A DNA stretch of 64,000 nucleotides. Origin: Oscillospiraceae bacterium. GTDB lineage: Bacteria; Bacillota; Clostridia; Oscillospirales; Acutalibacteraceae. The stretch is from contig JAQXMC010000003.1 of assembly GCA_029012445.1 (NCBI GenBank), forward strand, positions 1 to 64,000, read 5' to 3'. Below, piece after piece: positions 20,351-29,300 of this stretch; position 1 is the first letter of the stretch, and each line of letters opens with the position of its first letter. Both the position numbers and the translations under genes were made by a program. Below the pieces are notes generated by a model. The model made no database searches. It was not told the origin of the DNA and was given only the letters and a program-made list of their open reading frames with translations.

Positions 20351-20749
20351 ATGAAAAACAAGAAACTGACTGCAATAGTCGCCGCAATACTCGTTATAGT
20401 TGTCGCGATCGGAGGCTTTATGTATTTTAAGCTCAGGCCTCAGACCTCAGAAGGTGCAAAAACTATTGAATTCAGCGTTACGGATAAAACCGAGACTAAA
20501 AAATTCACAATAAAAACCGATGCTGAATTTCTTTCAGGCGCTCTTGAAGAGCAAAAGCTGATCGAAGGAACGGAAAGTGAATACGGCCTGTTTGTCACAA
20601 AGGTCAACGGAATTGCCGCCGACAGCTCCAAGGAGGAGTGGTGGTGCTTCACAAAAGGCGGAGAGATGCTGATGACCGGCGTCGATTCAACACCGATAGC
20701 CGACGGCGACAGCTTTGAAGCGACTCTCAAGGTTGGTTATGACAGCTGA
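20351..20749 (+). CDS. DUF4430 (transcobalamin-like) domain lipo/secreted protein
   Basis: N-terminal TM/signal; EFLSGALEEQKLIEG...YGLFVTKVNGI...WWCFTKGGEMLMTGVDSTPIADGDSFEATL. Confidence 0.75.
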   Translation: MKNKKLTAIVAAILVIVVAIGGFMYFKLRPQTSEGAKTIEFSVTDKTETKKFTIKTDAEFLSGALEEQKLIEGTESEYGLFVTKVNGIAADSSKEEWWCFTKGGEMLMTGVDSTPIADGDSFEATLKVGYDS

Positions 20750-20767
20750 TATAAAGCCGAATAAGAA

Positions 20768-20804
20768 CAAAACCGACAGTATTTTGAGACTGTCGGTTTT
20801 GTTT
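20768..20804 (+). terminator. Intrinsic terminator
   Basis: AAAACCGACAGT-attttgag-ACTGTCGGTTTT followed by GTTTG. Confidence 0.85.
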
Positions 20805-20976
20805 GCGTAAATAAGGAATAAAAGCTCTGCGTTAAAAGAAAGTTAATAATTGTAACAATTATAACTAACATTTATCCCTGATATCGTTTATTTTAGAAAT
20901 AATTTATATATTTTTTAGACGAATTTATGCAAACAAATGATATAATAAACCGTAATTAAACATGGGAGGAAAAAAC

Positions 20977-22557
20977 ATGAGAAAGAAGAATGTATTTTTA
21001 ACAGGGGCTTCGGGCACCATGGGCTGGGCAGGCTTCAAAGAATTCATGAAGCATAAAGATGAGTTTAATGTTTGCGTATTACTTCGTGACAGTCAGAAAA
21101 ACAGAGAATTGTTCAAAGATTATATGAATGATCCGTCTGTCAGAATAGTCTGGGGCGATTTTCTTGAATATGATAAAATTCTTGAATGTGTTACCGGCAG
21201 CGAATATGTTCTTCATGTCGGCGGACTTGTTTCACCCGGAGCCGACTATTATCCGAGAAAGACAATCCAGCTCAATCCTGCCGCTATGGCCAATATCGTT
21301 AAGGCTGTTAAGGAACAGCCCAATCCCGATGATATCAAGGTCGTTTATATCGGCACTGTCGCTGAGACAGGTGACAGAAACAGACCGACTCACTGGGGAA
21401 GAACGGGAGATCCCATTCAGATCAGCATCTATGATCACTATGCGGTCAGCAAGGTAATGGCTGAGAAGATAATTGCGGAGTCTGGGCTCAAGCATTGGGT
21501 TTCTCTTCGTCAGTCGGGCATACTTTATCCCGAGATTCTCAAAAATATGGACCCCATAATGTTCCATGTTCCGATAAACGGCGTTCTTGAATGGGCGACT
21601 GTTGAGGATTCGGCAAGAATGCTTGTTAATGTCTGCGGCGACGATGTCCCCGAAGAATTCTGGAGAGATTTCTACAATATCGGCTCGGGCAAGGAATACA
21701 GAATCACAAACTTTGAATTTGAAGAGCTGCTTCTGGGTACGCTCGGCATAGGTTCGACAAAGAAGCTCTTTGATCCCAACGCATTTATTCTTCAGAATTT
21801 CCACGGCCAGTGGTACTATGATTCAGATAAGCTTGAAAACTATCTTCACTTCAGGGCGAATGTTCCTATCAAGGAATATTTCAAGCAGATGATGAAGCAG
21901 GTCGAGCCTGTTTATAAGCTTGCTTTCCTTGCAAAGCCTTTCGCATTTGCAGTCAAGCCGTTTCTCATGAAGCTTGCAAAGAAAGAGCTATACGGTACAC
22001 TGCACTGGATAGGAACCGACGATCAGGACAGAATAACATCATATTTCGGTTCAAAGGAAAGATGGGCCTCAATCGGAAAGAAGTGGGACGATATCGACAT
22101 CTGGTATCCTCAGGATTCCGCAAGAGAGACAAGCGCAGCTATTCTTCTTGACCATGGCTACGATGAGAGCAAGCCTTTAAGCGAGCTTGATATAGATGAT
22201 ATGAAGAAGGCGGCCGAGTTCAGGGGCGGCGAATGTCTTTCCACCGAGATGGTCAAGGGCGATCTGTTCACACCACTCAAATGGAGATGCGCTCACGGTC
22301 ATGAGTTCGAGATGACGCCAAACCTCGTTCTCAGGGGCGGCCACTGGTGTGAGAAAGAAGTTCCCACGGACTTCCACTGGGCTTATGATCAGGAAGCAAA
22401 GGTCAATCCGTTCTTTGCTCAGGTTTGGTATTCGCATCATTCACCCGAAGAAAACAACGAATACTTCTGCGACATTTTCAAAGGCTTCTCAGGTTTTGAA
22501 ACAGACGAAAAAATCGCCGAGTTCAAGGCTGAATGCGCCGAAAAACAGAACGCATAA
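20977..22557 (+). CDS. NAD-dependent epimerase/dehydratase (extended SDR) with unusual C-terminal zinc-ribbon-like extension
   Basis: VFLTGASGTMGWAGFKEF Rossmann motif, YDHYAVSKVMAEKII active site; C-terminal RGGECLSTEM...LKWRCAHGHEFEMTPNLVLRGGHWCEKE. Confidence 0.85.
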   Translation: MRKKNVFLTGASGTMGWAGFKEFMKHKDEFNVCVLLRDSQKNRELFKDYMNDPSVRIVWGDFLEYDKILECVTGSEYVLHVGGLVSPGADYYPRKTIQLNPAAMANIVKAVKEQPNPDDIKVVYIGTVAETGDRNRPTHWGRTGDPIQISIYDHYAVSKVMAEKIIAESGLKHWVSLRQSGILYPEILKNMDPIMFHVPINGVLEWATVEDSARMLVNVCGDDVPEEFWRDFYNIGSGKEYRITNFEFEELLLGTLGIGSTKKLFDPNAFILQNFHGQWYYDSDKLENYLHFRANVPIKEYFKQMMKQVEPVYKLAFLAKPFAFAVKPFLMKLAKKELYGTLHWIGTDDQDRITSYFGSKERWASIGKKWDDIDIWYPQDSARETSAAILLDHGYDESKPLSELDIDDMKKAAEFRGGECLSTEMVKGDLFTPLKWRCAHGHEFEMTPNLVLRGGHWCEKEVPTDFHWAYDQEAKVNPFFAQVWYSHHSPEENNEYFCDIFKGFSGFETDEKIAEFKAECAEKQNA

Positions 22558-22567
22558 TTTAAAACCG

Positions 22568-22606
22568 AAATATCCCTCCGAATATCTTTCGGTGGGATAT
22601 TTTTTC
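22568..22606 (+). terminator. Intrinsic terminator after epimerase
   Basis: AAATATCCC...GGGATATTTTTT stem with inner CCGAA/TTCGG stem. Confidence 0.75.
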
Positions 22607-22823
22607 GCTTCGGGCGTGAATTTATATTTTCAGCTGAAATCACCGCTATAATATTCACAAAAAGTTCATATATTATGTAACCGGGTGAAATGCATAGAAT
22701 ATATAATTAAATTGTGAAACAAATATGATTTTCTGTTATTTCCGGAAAGCTTTGACCGCCGGACATCCGGCGGCTTAAATAAAATAACCGTTAAAAATAT
22801 ATGACAAAACGGAGATGAAAGAT

Positions 22824-22901
22824 ATGCTGGCAATTATTGCTTTTCTCAGTGACATTCCGCTTTATTTCAAGGCGTTAATTTCAGCGATTTTCGGCCGCTG
22901 A
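22824..22901 (+). CDS. Candidate 25-aa hydrophobic small protein MLAIIAFLSDIPLYFKALISAIFGR
   Basis: ATG preceded by GGAG-type RBS (acggagatgaaagat); isolated, followed by a strong terminator; absent from ORF track because of length. Confidence 0.45.
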   Translation: MLAIIAFLSDIPLYFKALISAIFGR

Positions 22902-22940
22902 GCTTATGAAGCAAAGCCGGATACAGCTGCTGCGAAAAAC

Positions 22941-22975
22941 ACGGGACGGTGCATGCGCACCGTCCCGTGTTTTTG
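22941..22975. terminator. Strong bidirectional intrinsic terminator
   Basis: ACGGGACGGTGC-ATGC-GCACCGTCCCGT perfect 12-bp stem with A-run 5' and T-run 3'. Confidence 0.9.
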
Positions 22976-22994
22976 TACTTATTAAAACTAAAAA

Positions 22995-23519
22995 TTAAAG
23001 ACTGAACGCCGCCTTTAACTGCTCTTTCATTCTCTCGGGCCTTGCTATTGCAAGAACGACAAATAGAAGAACTGAAAAGGCGAGAGCCAAAAGCATATAT
23101 TTTAATCCCGTTCCGGAAATAGCGGCTGCCGCGGTGAATAACACAAGAGCCGCCGCCGAAGAAAGAAGACTCAGGGCGCTGTGAAGAAGTCTGCCTTTTT
23201 CTTTGAGACCTGATATGAAATAAAACAGTGATGACGCCGCCATCAAGGCCGGAACTCCGAAGTTCCAAAGCGGCTTGAACGAAAAAATCGCAGCCACGCC
23301 AAAAGCAACGCAAACGCAGAAACAAATGCGGAAAACATGCTTTTCGGGAAATGTCTGTTTGTATTTCGGCTTTTCACTTAACAGCTCCTTGCTGTATTTC
23401 GGATATTCGGCTGTTTTCAGTCCTTTGAGCTTAGGCTCATCAGCAACCGCGTCGGCTCCGCAAAGCGGACATTTTGTATATTCCTCTCCGAGGTCAACAT
23501 TGCATTCGTTACATCTCAT
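22995..23519 (-). CDS. Zinc-ribbon membrane protein (DUF6320-like)
   Basis: MRCNECNVDLGEEYTKCPLCGADA then hydrophobic segments; immediately downstream of the acyltransferase. Confidence 0.7.
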   Translation of the reverse strand: MRCNECNVDLGEEYTKCPLCGADAVADEPKLKGLKTAEYPKYSKELLSEKPKYKQTFPEKHVFRICFCVCVAFGVAAIFSFKPLWNFGVPALMAASSLFYFISGLKEKGRLLHSALSLLSSAAALVLFTAAAAISGTGLKYMLLALAFSVLLFVVLAIARPERMKEQLKAAFSL

Positions 23520-23531
23520 TTTAATTACCTC

Positions 23532-24842
23532 TTATTCATATACATTGCTTTCAATTCTGACATTGACGCCGTCATTTGCGAGAAAACGGAAGAAAAATTT
23601 CTGCTTTTCGGTGTCGGCGTTATCGCTTGAAAAAGTCAGGTTAAACAGACCGTTTATTGATACTGCGGCGCAGCCGAAATGAACATAAGGATTGTCGGCC
23701 AGAACTCCCTCGGCGCGCAGAACATGTTTTGCCATTTCGGGGGGAAGAACCATTTCGCCGCCGTTTGAAATAAACGCAGTGTATGACTCCTGAACATTTT
23801 TATATGTTCTTTTCAAAAATGCCTTTTTGATCGGATAGGGGATAGGTCTTATTATCTTATTGCTGGCGGCGCTCACATTTGCGCTGATACAGGCGCGAAG
23901 ATTATCATTTGAGGCTTTTTGAGCGAGCTTGCCGCGAATCTCATCGCATATCTCGTTAAAGGTGACATCTTTTCTGCCCTTGGGGTTGAATGAAACATCT
24001 GTCATATAAACAAAGTTTCTGACAGTTTTCGACTCAAATCTGCGGCGCAGGTCAATAGGAATTGAGATGCTGATCGGTTTGTTTATCGGTTTTTTTTCAC
24101 AGCAGTTAAAGGTGTAGATCAGCACAGCGGTCAGATATTCGGTTATGGTCAGATTATATTTTTTTGCGACCGAATGGATATTGTCAACCGTGAAAAGTCC
24201 ATGCACAATTCTTGAATAATTCTTGATTTTATTGTTTTCGTTGAGGTACACATCGGCTTTCTTCGGATTTTTAGCCGAGACGCTCGGATCGTAATAATCG
24301 TAATAGCTGTCACGGGTCTCACTGTCAAGGGGCTCATCGTTGACATTGAATACCTTTTCGCTATCGGGGATTTGTTCGCCGCAAAGCTCAAGATAGCGTC
24401 TGGTGAGCGTCGCGAGGAAAACTCCGGTTCCGGTTCCGTCCGTTAGGCTGTGAAAGACTTCAATAGCGATCCTGTTTTTATAGCAAAGCACACGGAAGCA
24501 CGGCTGATCCGTTCCGTCGAGCTGAATAGGTCTGTATGGATATTTTTCTTCGGTATGTACTATCGGAACGGCGTCAGTCCGCTCAAAGTAGCTCCAGAAC
24601 AGGCCGTCGCGAAGCGTTACGCAAAAGCTCGGAAAGCGCTTGGCAGTATCAGCCAGCGCTTGCTGAAGAATATCTTTGTCAACCTCGCGGTCAAGAATGA
24701 TCGCCGACCGGTATGTGCGGCACCAGTCTTTATATCTTGCGGCCGCATAAAGCGTTGACGCATTGTCGATTTTCAGCCACGGTTTATCGACATGCGGAGC
24801 CTTATTGTTATTATTTTTCATTTCATCACCGTCATTTTTCAA
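23532..24842 (-). CDS. Condensation-domain-like acyltransferase (alcohol acetyltransferase family)
   Basis: FHSLTDGTGTGVFLATLTRRYLEL resembles the HHxxxDG motif; C-terminal FNLTFSSDN. Confidence 0.75.
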   Translation of the reverse strand: MKNDGDEMKNNNNKAPHVDKPWLKIDNASTLYAAARYKDWCRTYRSAIILDREVDKDILQQALADTAKRFPSFCVTLRDGLFWSYFERTDAVPIVHTEEKYPYRPIQLDGTDQPCFRVLCYKNRIAIEVFHSLTDGTGTGVFLATLTRRYLELCGEQIPDSEKVFNVNDEPLDSETRDSYYDYYDPSVSAKNPKKADVYLNENNKIKNYSRIVHGLFTVDNIHSVAKKYNLTITEYLTAVLIYTFNCCEKKPINKPISISIPIDLRRRFESKTVRNFVYMTDVSFNPKGRKDVTFNEICDEIRGKLAQKASNDNLRACISANVSAASNKIIRPIPYPIKKAFLKRTYKNVQESYTAFISNGGEMVLPPEMAKHVLRAEGVLADNPYVHFGCAAVSINGLFNLTFSSDNADTEKQKFFFRFLANDGVNVRIESNVYE

Positions 24843-25049
24843 ATTGAAAATTAAATCAGAATGTTGTCACATTTTATTTATGATACTATATCTGCGGTCT
24901 GATTGTCAACAAACAAACAAGATATACTATAAGATTTAAATAATTGTCGGAAAATCGACATTTGAAGCTTATCTGCCTATTAAGTGAAGCATTTATTGTT
25001 AATTTCAACAAAAAAATTAACTATTTGTTGGGTAATATTTTTGGTTGAC

Positions 25050-25089
25050 ATATTATACTATTTGTATTAATATAAAGATAGTATAATAT
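25050..25089. repeat. 12-bp perfect inverted repeat upstream of pilus operon
   Basis: ATATTATACTAT (25050-25061) / ATAGTATAATAT (25078-25089), 16-bp spacer, overlapping TTGACA at 25045. Confidence 0.7.
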
Positions 25090-25299
25090 TAGTCGATTTA
25101 TGCTTAACAGTATATATATATGTCAATATTTATCATATCATAGGTGCGCGTTCTTAATTTTGACACATAAATGACATCGTTTGTTCACATATTTTTCTTT
25201 GATATGCTAAATTGCTCATATATTATATTATTATAATGATAAATGATAAAAAGATTTTATTGTTTTTAATATTTTTGTTAAATTGAAGGAGATATCACA

Positions 25300-25734
25300 T
25301 TGACACAAGAGGAGCTTAAAAAATTAAAAAGAGTTGACTTGCTGGAGATGCTGATAGAACAAAGCAAGGAAAACGAAAAAATCAGAAAAAAGCTTGATGA
25401 AGCCGAAAAGGAACTTGAAAACAGAAAGATTGCGATTAAAAAATCCGGCTCCATTGTTCAGGCGGCTTTTCAGCTCAATCATGTTTTTGAGGCGGCTGAG
25501 AAAGCTAAGGAACAATATATTGAAAATCTGTTTAACCGCGATCCTGATGAAGTGGATATTAAAGCCGAGGTTCGCGATTATTGCATGAATATGATAAAAG
25601 CTGCCGAAAAAAAGTGCAGCGCCGTTGAAGCGGAGACAAGGGAGAGGTGTGAAGAAATAGTCAGCGACGCAAAAAGAAGAATTGAGTCTTATTATTCACA
25701 GCTGACCGGAGAGTCGGCGCATACCGATCAATAA
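25300..25734 (+). CDS. Coiled-coil (DivIVA-like) protein at head of pilus operon
   Basis: TTG start with GAAGGAG RBS; heptad-rich KRVDLLEMLIEQSKENEKIRKKLDEAEKELENRK. Confidence 0.7.
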   Translation: MTQEELKKLKRVDLLEMLIEQSKENEKIRKKLDEAEKELENRKIAIKKSGSIVQAAFQLNHVFEAAEKAKEQYIENLFNRDPDEVDIKAEVRDYCMNMIKAAEKKCSAVEAETRERCEEIVSDAKRRIESYYSQLTGESAHTDQ

Positions 25735-25753
25735 GGTTTTAGGCGGGAGAAAA

Positions 25754-26347
25754 ATGAGTAAGGTTAAGATTGACGGAAAGCTCGAACCCCCTTCACTTCA
25801 GATTCTGGAGGCTGAGCTTGAGCGGACAAAATACAGAAGCCGCTTCATAAAAACGCTTCGCAACACCGTTTTCACATTGATAACCGTTGCGGCAGCGGCA
25901 GTTCTCGTTGCAACAATATGGATGCCCGTGCTTCAGATCTACGGAAACAGCATGACGCCGCTTCTGAACGACGGTGAGATCGTTTTATCGCTCAAGACAT
26001 CTAATATCAAGAAAGGCGAAGTTATTGCTTTCTATTATAATAATAAAATACTTATAAAACGGGTTATCGGCAATGCCGGCGACTGGATAGATATCAACGA
26101 AAAAGGCGATGTCTATGTGAACGGGTCGCTGCTCGACGAGCCTTATGCTTCCGAGAAAGCTCTCGGCGACAGCAATATCGAGTACCCATATCAGGTGCCG
26201 GAGGGCAAAGTGTTCGTTATGGGTGACCACCGAAGCGTTTCGGTCGATTCTAGAAACACATCTGTCGGCTGTGTGGCTCAGGAACAAATTGTCGGAAAGC
26301 TGATGCTTAAGTTTTGGCCGACGAAGAATATTGAAAAGATTAGTTAG
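25754..26347 (+). CDS. lepB: Signal peptidase I
   Basis: QIYGNSMTPLLNDGEIVL (catalytic Ser), KGEVIAFYYNNKILIKRVIGNAGDWI (Lys), VFVMGDHRSVSVDSR. Confidence 0.93.
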   Translation: MSKVKIDGKLEPPSLQILEAELERTKYRSRFIKTLRNTVFTLITVAAAAVLVATIWMPVLQIYGNSMTPLLNDGEIVLSLKTSNIKKGEVIAFYYNNKILIKRVIGNAGDWIDINEKGDVYVNGSLLDEPYASEKALGDSNIEYPYQVPEGKVFVMGDHRSVSVDSRNTSVGCVAQEQIVGKLMLKFWPTKNIEKIS

Positions 26348-26379
26348 TTATCTCAGTTAAAATTGCTTATGTATGGGGG

Positions 26380-29300
26380 GTGATTTTGATTAACAATGAC
26401 CTTTTTAAGAAAGCAATTAAGTTCATAAAAGAGAATAAAAAGCGCAGGATCTGGTTCAGAATCGGCGTTGTTTTTGCGGCTATCGTTGTCTTTGTCACAA
26501 CATATGCTCTCATATTACCTGCAATAACAATGGAAAACAAAACCATATGCGGACTTGAGGAACACACGCATATGTATGACTGCTATGATCACATAACCGT
26601 TAATCAGGAAAAAAAGATGATCTGCGCAGATAAGCTGCCCGGAGTACATAAGCACCAAAAGACCTGTTATGATGAAAACGGTGATCTTATCTGCGGCTAC
26701 GCCGACTATCTTATTCATGAGCACTCCGAGCTTTGCTATGACGACAGCGGCAACCTCGTGTGCACACTTGAAGAACATAAAAAGCACAAACACACCGATG
26801 AATGTTACGAAACCAGAACTGTTTTGGTCTGCGATAAGGCCGAAACCACGCTTGATAAAGACGCTGAGAGCTCCGGAAATAAGGAGAGTTCGGCTTATGT
26901 TTCTGTGTCCGAAGGGAATGAGAAAAATTCTGATTCAGAAACAACTGCTGTTCATGTGCACACCTCCGAATGTTATAAAACCGATAAGGTGCTTGTCTGC
27001 GGAAAACAGGAAATAGAACCTCATACACATGATGAGTCGTGCTATGACGGGAACAAGCTTATCTGCGGAAAGCTTCAGACCGTGGAGCATGAGCACAGCG
27101 AAAGCTGCTTTGAAGTGACTGGTGGCGAAGAAAAGGCTGTGCTTATATGCAAAAAGCCCGAGCATAAGCACAGCGAAGAATGCTATGAGCAAAAAAGCGA
27201 TAGCACCGGTGAGAGTAACGGGACAACAGAAAGCGAAGACAGCGATAATAAATTGTCCGACGGCAAATATACCGAAGACTTCAGCTATGAAGATGATGAA
27301 ATAGCAATGGTTGTTCATGTCAACGGCGATGAAGAGCTGCCGGAGGAAACCAAGCTGCAGGTTTCGTCTATTTCGGAAGATAGCGAAAGTTACCGGCTGT
27401 TTGCGGAATACTCTGAAAATAACGATAACGGCGACAGTGATCAGCTTATAGCTAAAAGCGTCGATCTTGTCAGCAACGGCGAAACTCTGGATTCTTCCGC
27501 TTACAGCTTGGTAGCCGATATAACGGTTAAAGAAGATGTTATCGAACCTATTCAAAATGAGCTTTCCGGGCTTGAAGATGTCGCACCCGACGCTCTTGTC
27601 GGAGTCATGATAACCTCACTTGAGGAAACAGATTCAAATCAGATAAGCGAAACCGAGAGTGTTCTCGTGCCGCAGGATGAATCTTCCGCGACATTGACTG
27701 TGTCGGTCACAAATAGGGCAATCGTTCTTCTTGCATCAACGACCGCTAACCCGACATATAAGGTGCAGTATTACGCTAATTTGCCGAATTTTGCAACCTC
27801 CGGCAACGCACAGCTTACTGTTATAGATACAAGCGGGAGAACACTGCCGAAGAACAATTCAAGCGTTAAAGTCAAAAATATGTATATCAGCGAAACCAGT
27901 ATGTATACTAATCAGAATGCGGGTAATCAGACCAAGCTTTATCAGGTTGCAAAGACTGTCAAGCTCACGGAAATATATTCAAGCGCAGGCTATGAATATA
28001 TAAAAGCGCCGAACCCCGCCTATGTCAACAAGCTGATTGATAACACAAGCTATTCTCTCAAAGAGGTCTGGGTGCTGAAATCCGGCAAGAGCGAGACGAG
28101 TATCGACAGAAACGACTGGAATATTTATGGCGCAGATATTCATTTCACTAACAGAGAGAGCTATGCGGCGAGCGATATAATCTATATTTCAGACAACACG
28201 GTTATCCGTTTTGTCTATGATTGCGCTGAAGCGAGTTTCAGTGCACCCGCAACTTTCTATGACTATAATATATCGAGCGGTCTGAACAGCAGCAGCCGCT
28301 GGATGACGGGCATCACCGGCATCAACAAAGAAAGCAACTACGGAACGAGCAGAAACGGTCAGAGAACATGGTCGTCCTACGCTGATGTTTTCGCTTTCGG
28401 TAACGCTAACTGTGGCACCGGCTTGGATGGAGTCAAATTTTCAAACGGATATCTCAATAAGTTTAACATAACGAACAGTAACATTGACAGCAACACAAAG
28501 GGATGCACATTTCAGCTTGCGGAAAGCTTTGACACAGCGAGCGGTAACATAGTTTATAACACCTGGCTTGTTGCTCCGAAGCTTTTCAATGAGGGCAGTG
28601 CAAACGGTAAACAGACCTATGAGGGCAGCAGTCTCGGTTTCACACGAGTCGGTGATAACTACACGCTGACCTCTGCAACGCTGAATGATAACGGGCAGAA
28701 AACCATCTCAAATCTTCAGTATTTCTTTAATCCGTCTCCAAATACTTCAACGACTCATACTCATATTTTCACAAACAATTTCTGGCCGATGGACAGCGCT
28801 TCAGGGCGGACCGATCCTCTTTTCGGCGCGGCCTCCGGAAGTCCCGGCTTTGCCGGCTTCAAAGCCAAAACATCGAGCAGTGAAGCATGGACAGATTGGA
28901 ACGGCACTTTCCCACTCAGCGACGACGGCAAAGCTCATAATAGCTTTTTCGGCCTGCAGTATGCAGTTAAATTCAAACTGACAAGCGACTATGTCGGCCC
29001 GCTTGAATATGTTTTCTATGGCGATGACGATATGTGGGTTTTCCTTGATAATACGCTCGTTTGCGATATCGGCGGAGTTCATTCGTCGGTCGGCGAATAT
29101 GTCAATCTTTGGGATTATCTCACAAAAGGTGATGAGGGCGAGCATACTCTCACTCTTTTCTACACCGAGCGAGGAGCGTCAGGCTCAACCTGCTACATGA
29201 ACTTCACACTGCCGTCTGTCACCGGAATAAATATCGAACAGAAAACGACTGACCTCAGAATCGAAAAAGAGGTCGTCGGAAAGAAAACCGCCGGTCAGGA

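Noticed and set aside
26545-27200. Possible CRISPR-like or DNA tandem repeat
   Set aside because: The repeat is at protein level with variable DNA and spacing, inside one ORF.
26935-27555. 206-aa - strand ORF with hydrophobic stretches
   Set aside because: Antisense to the repetitive HxH/C region and acidic linker of the adhesin; hydrophobicity follows from complement of acidic codons.
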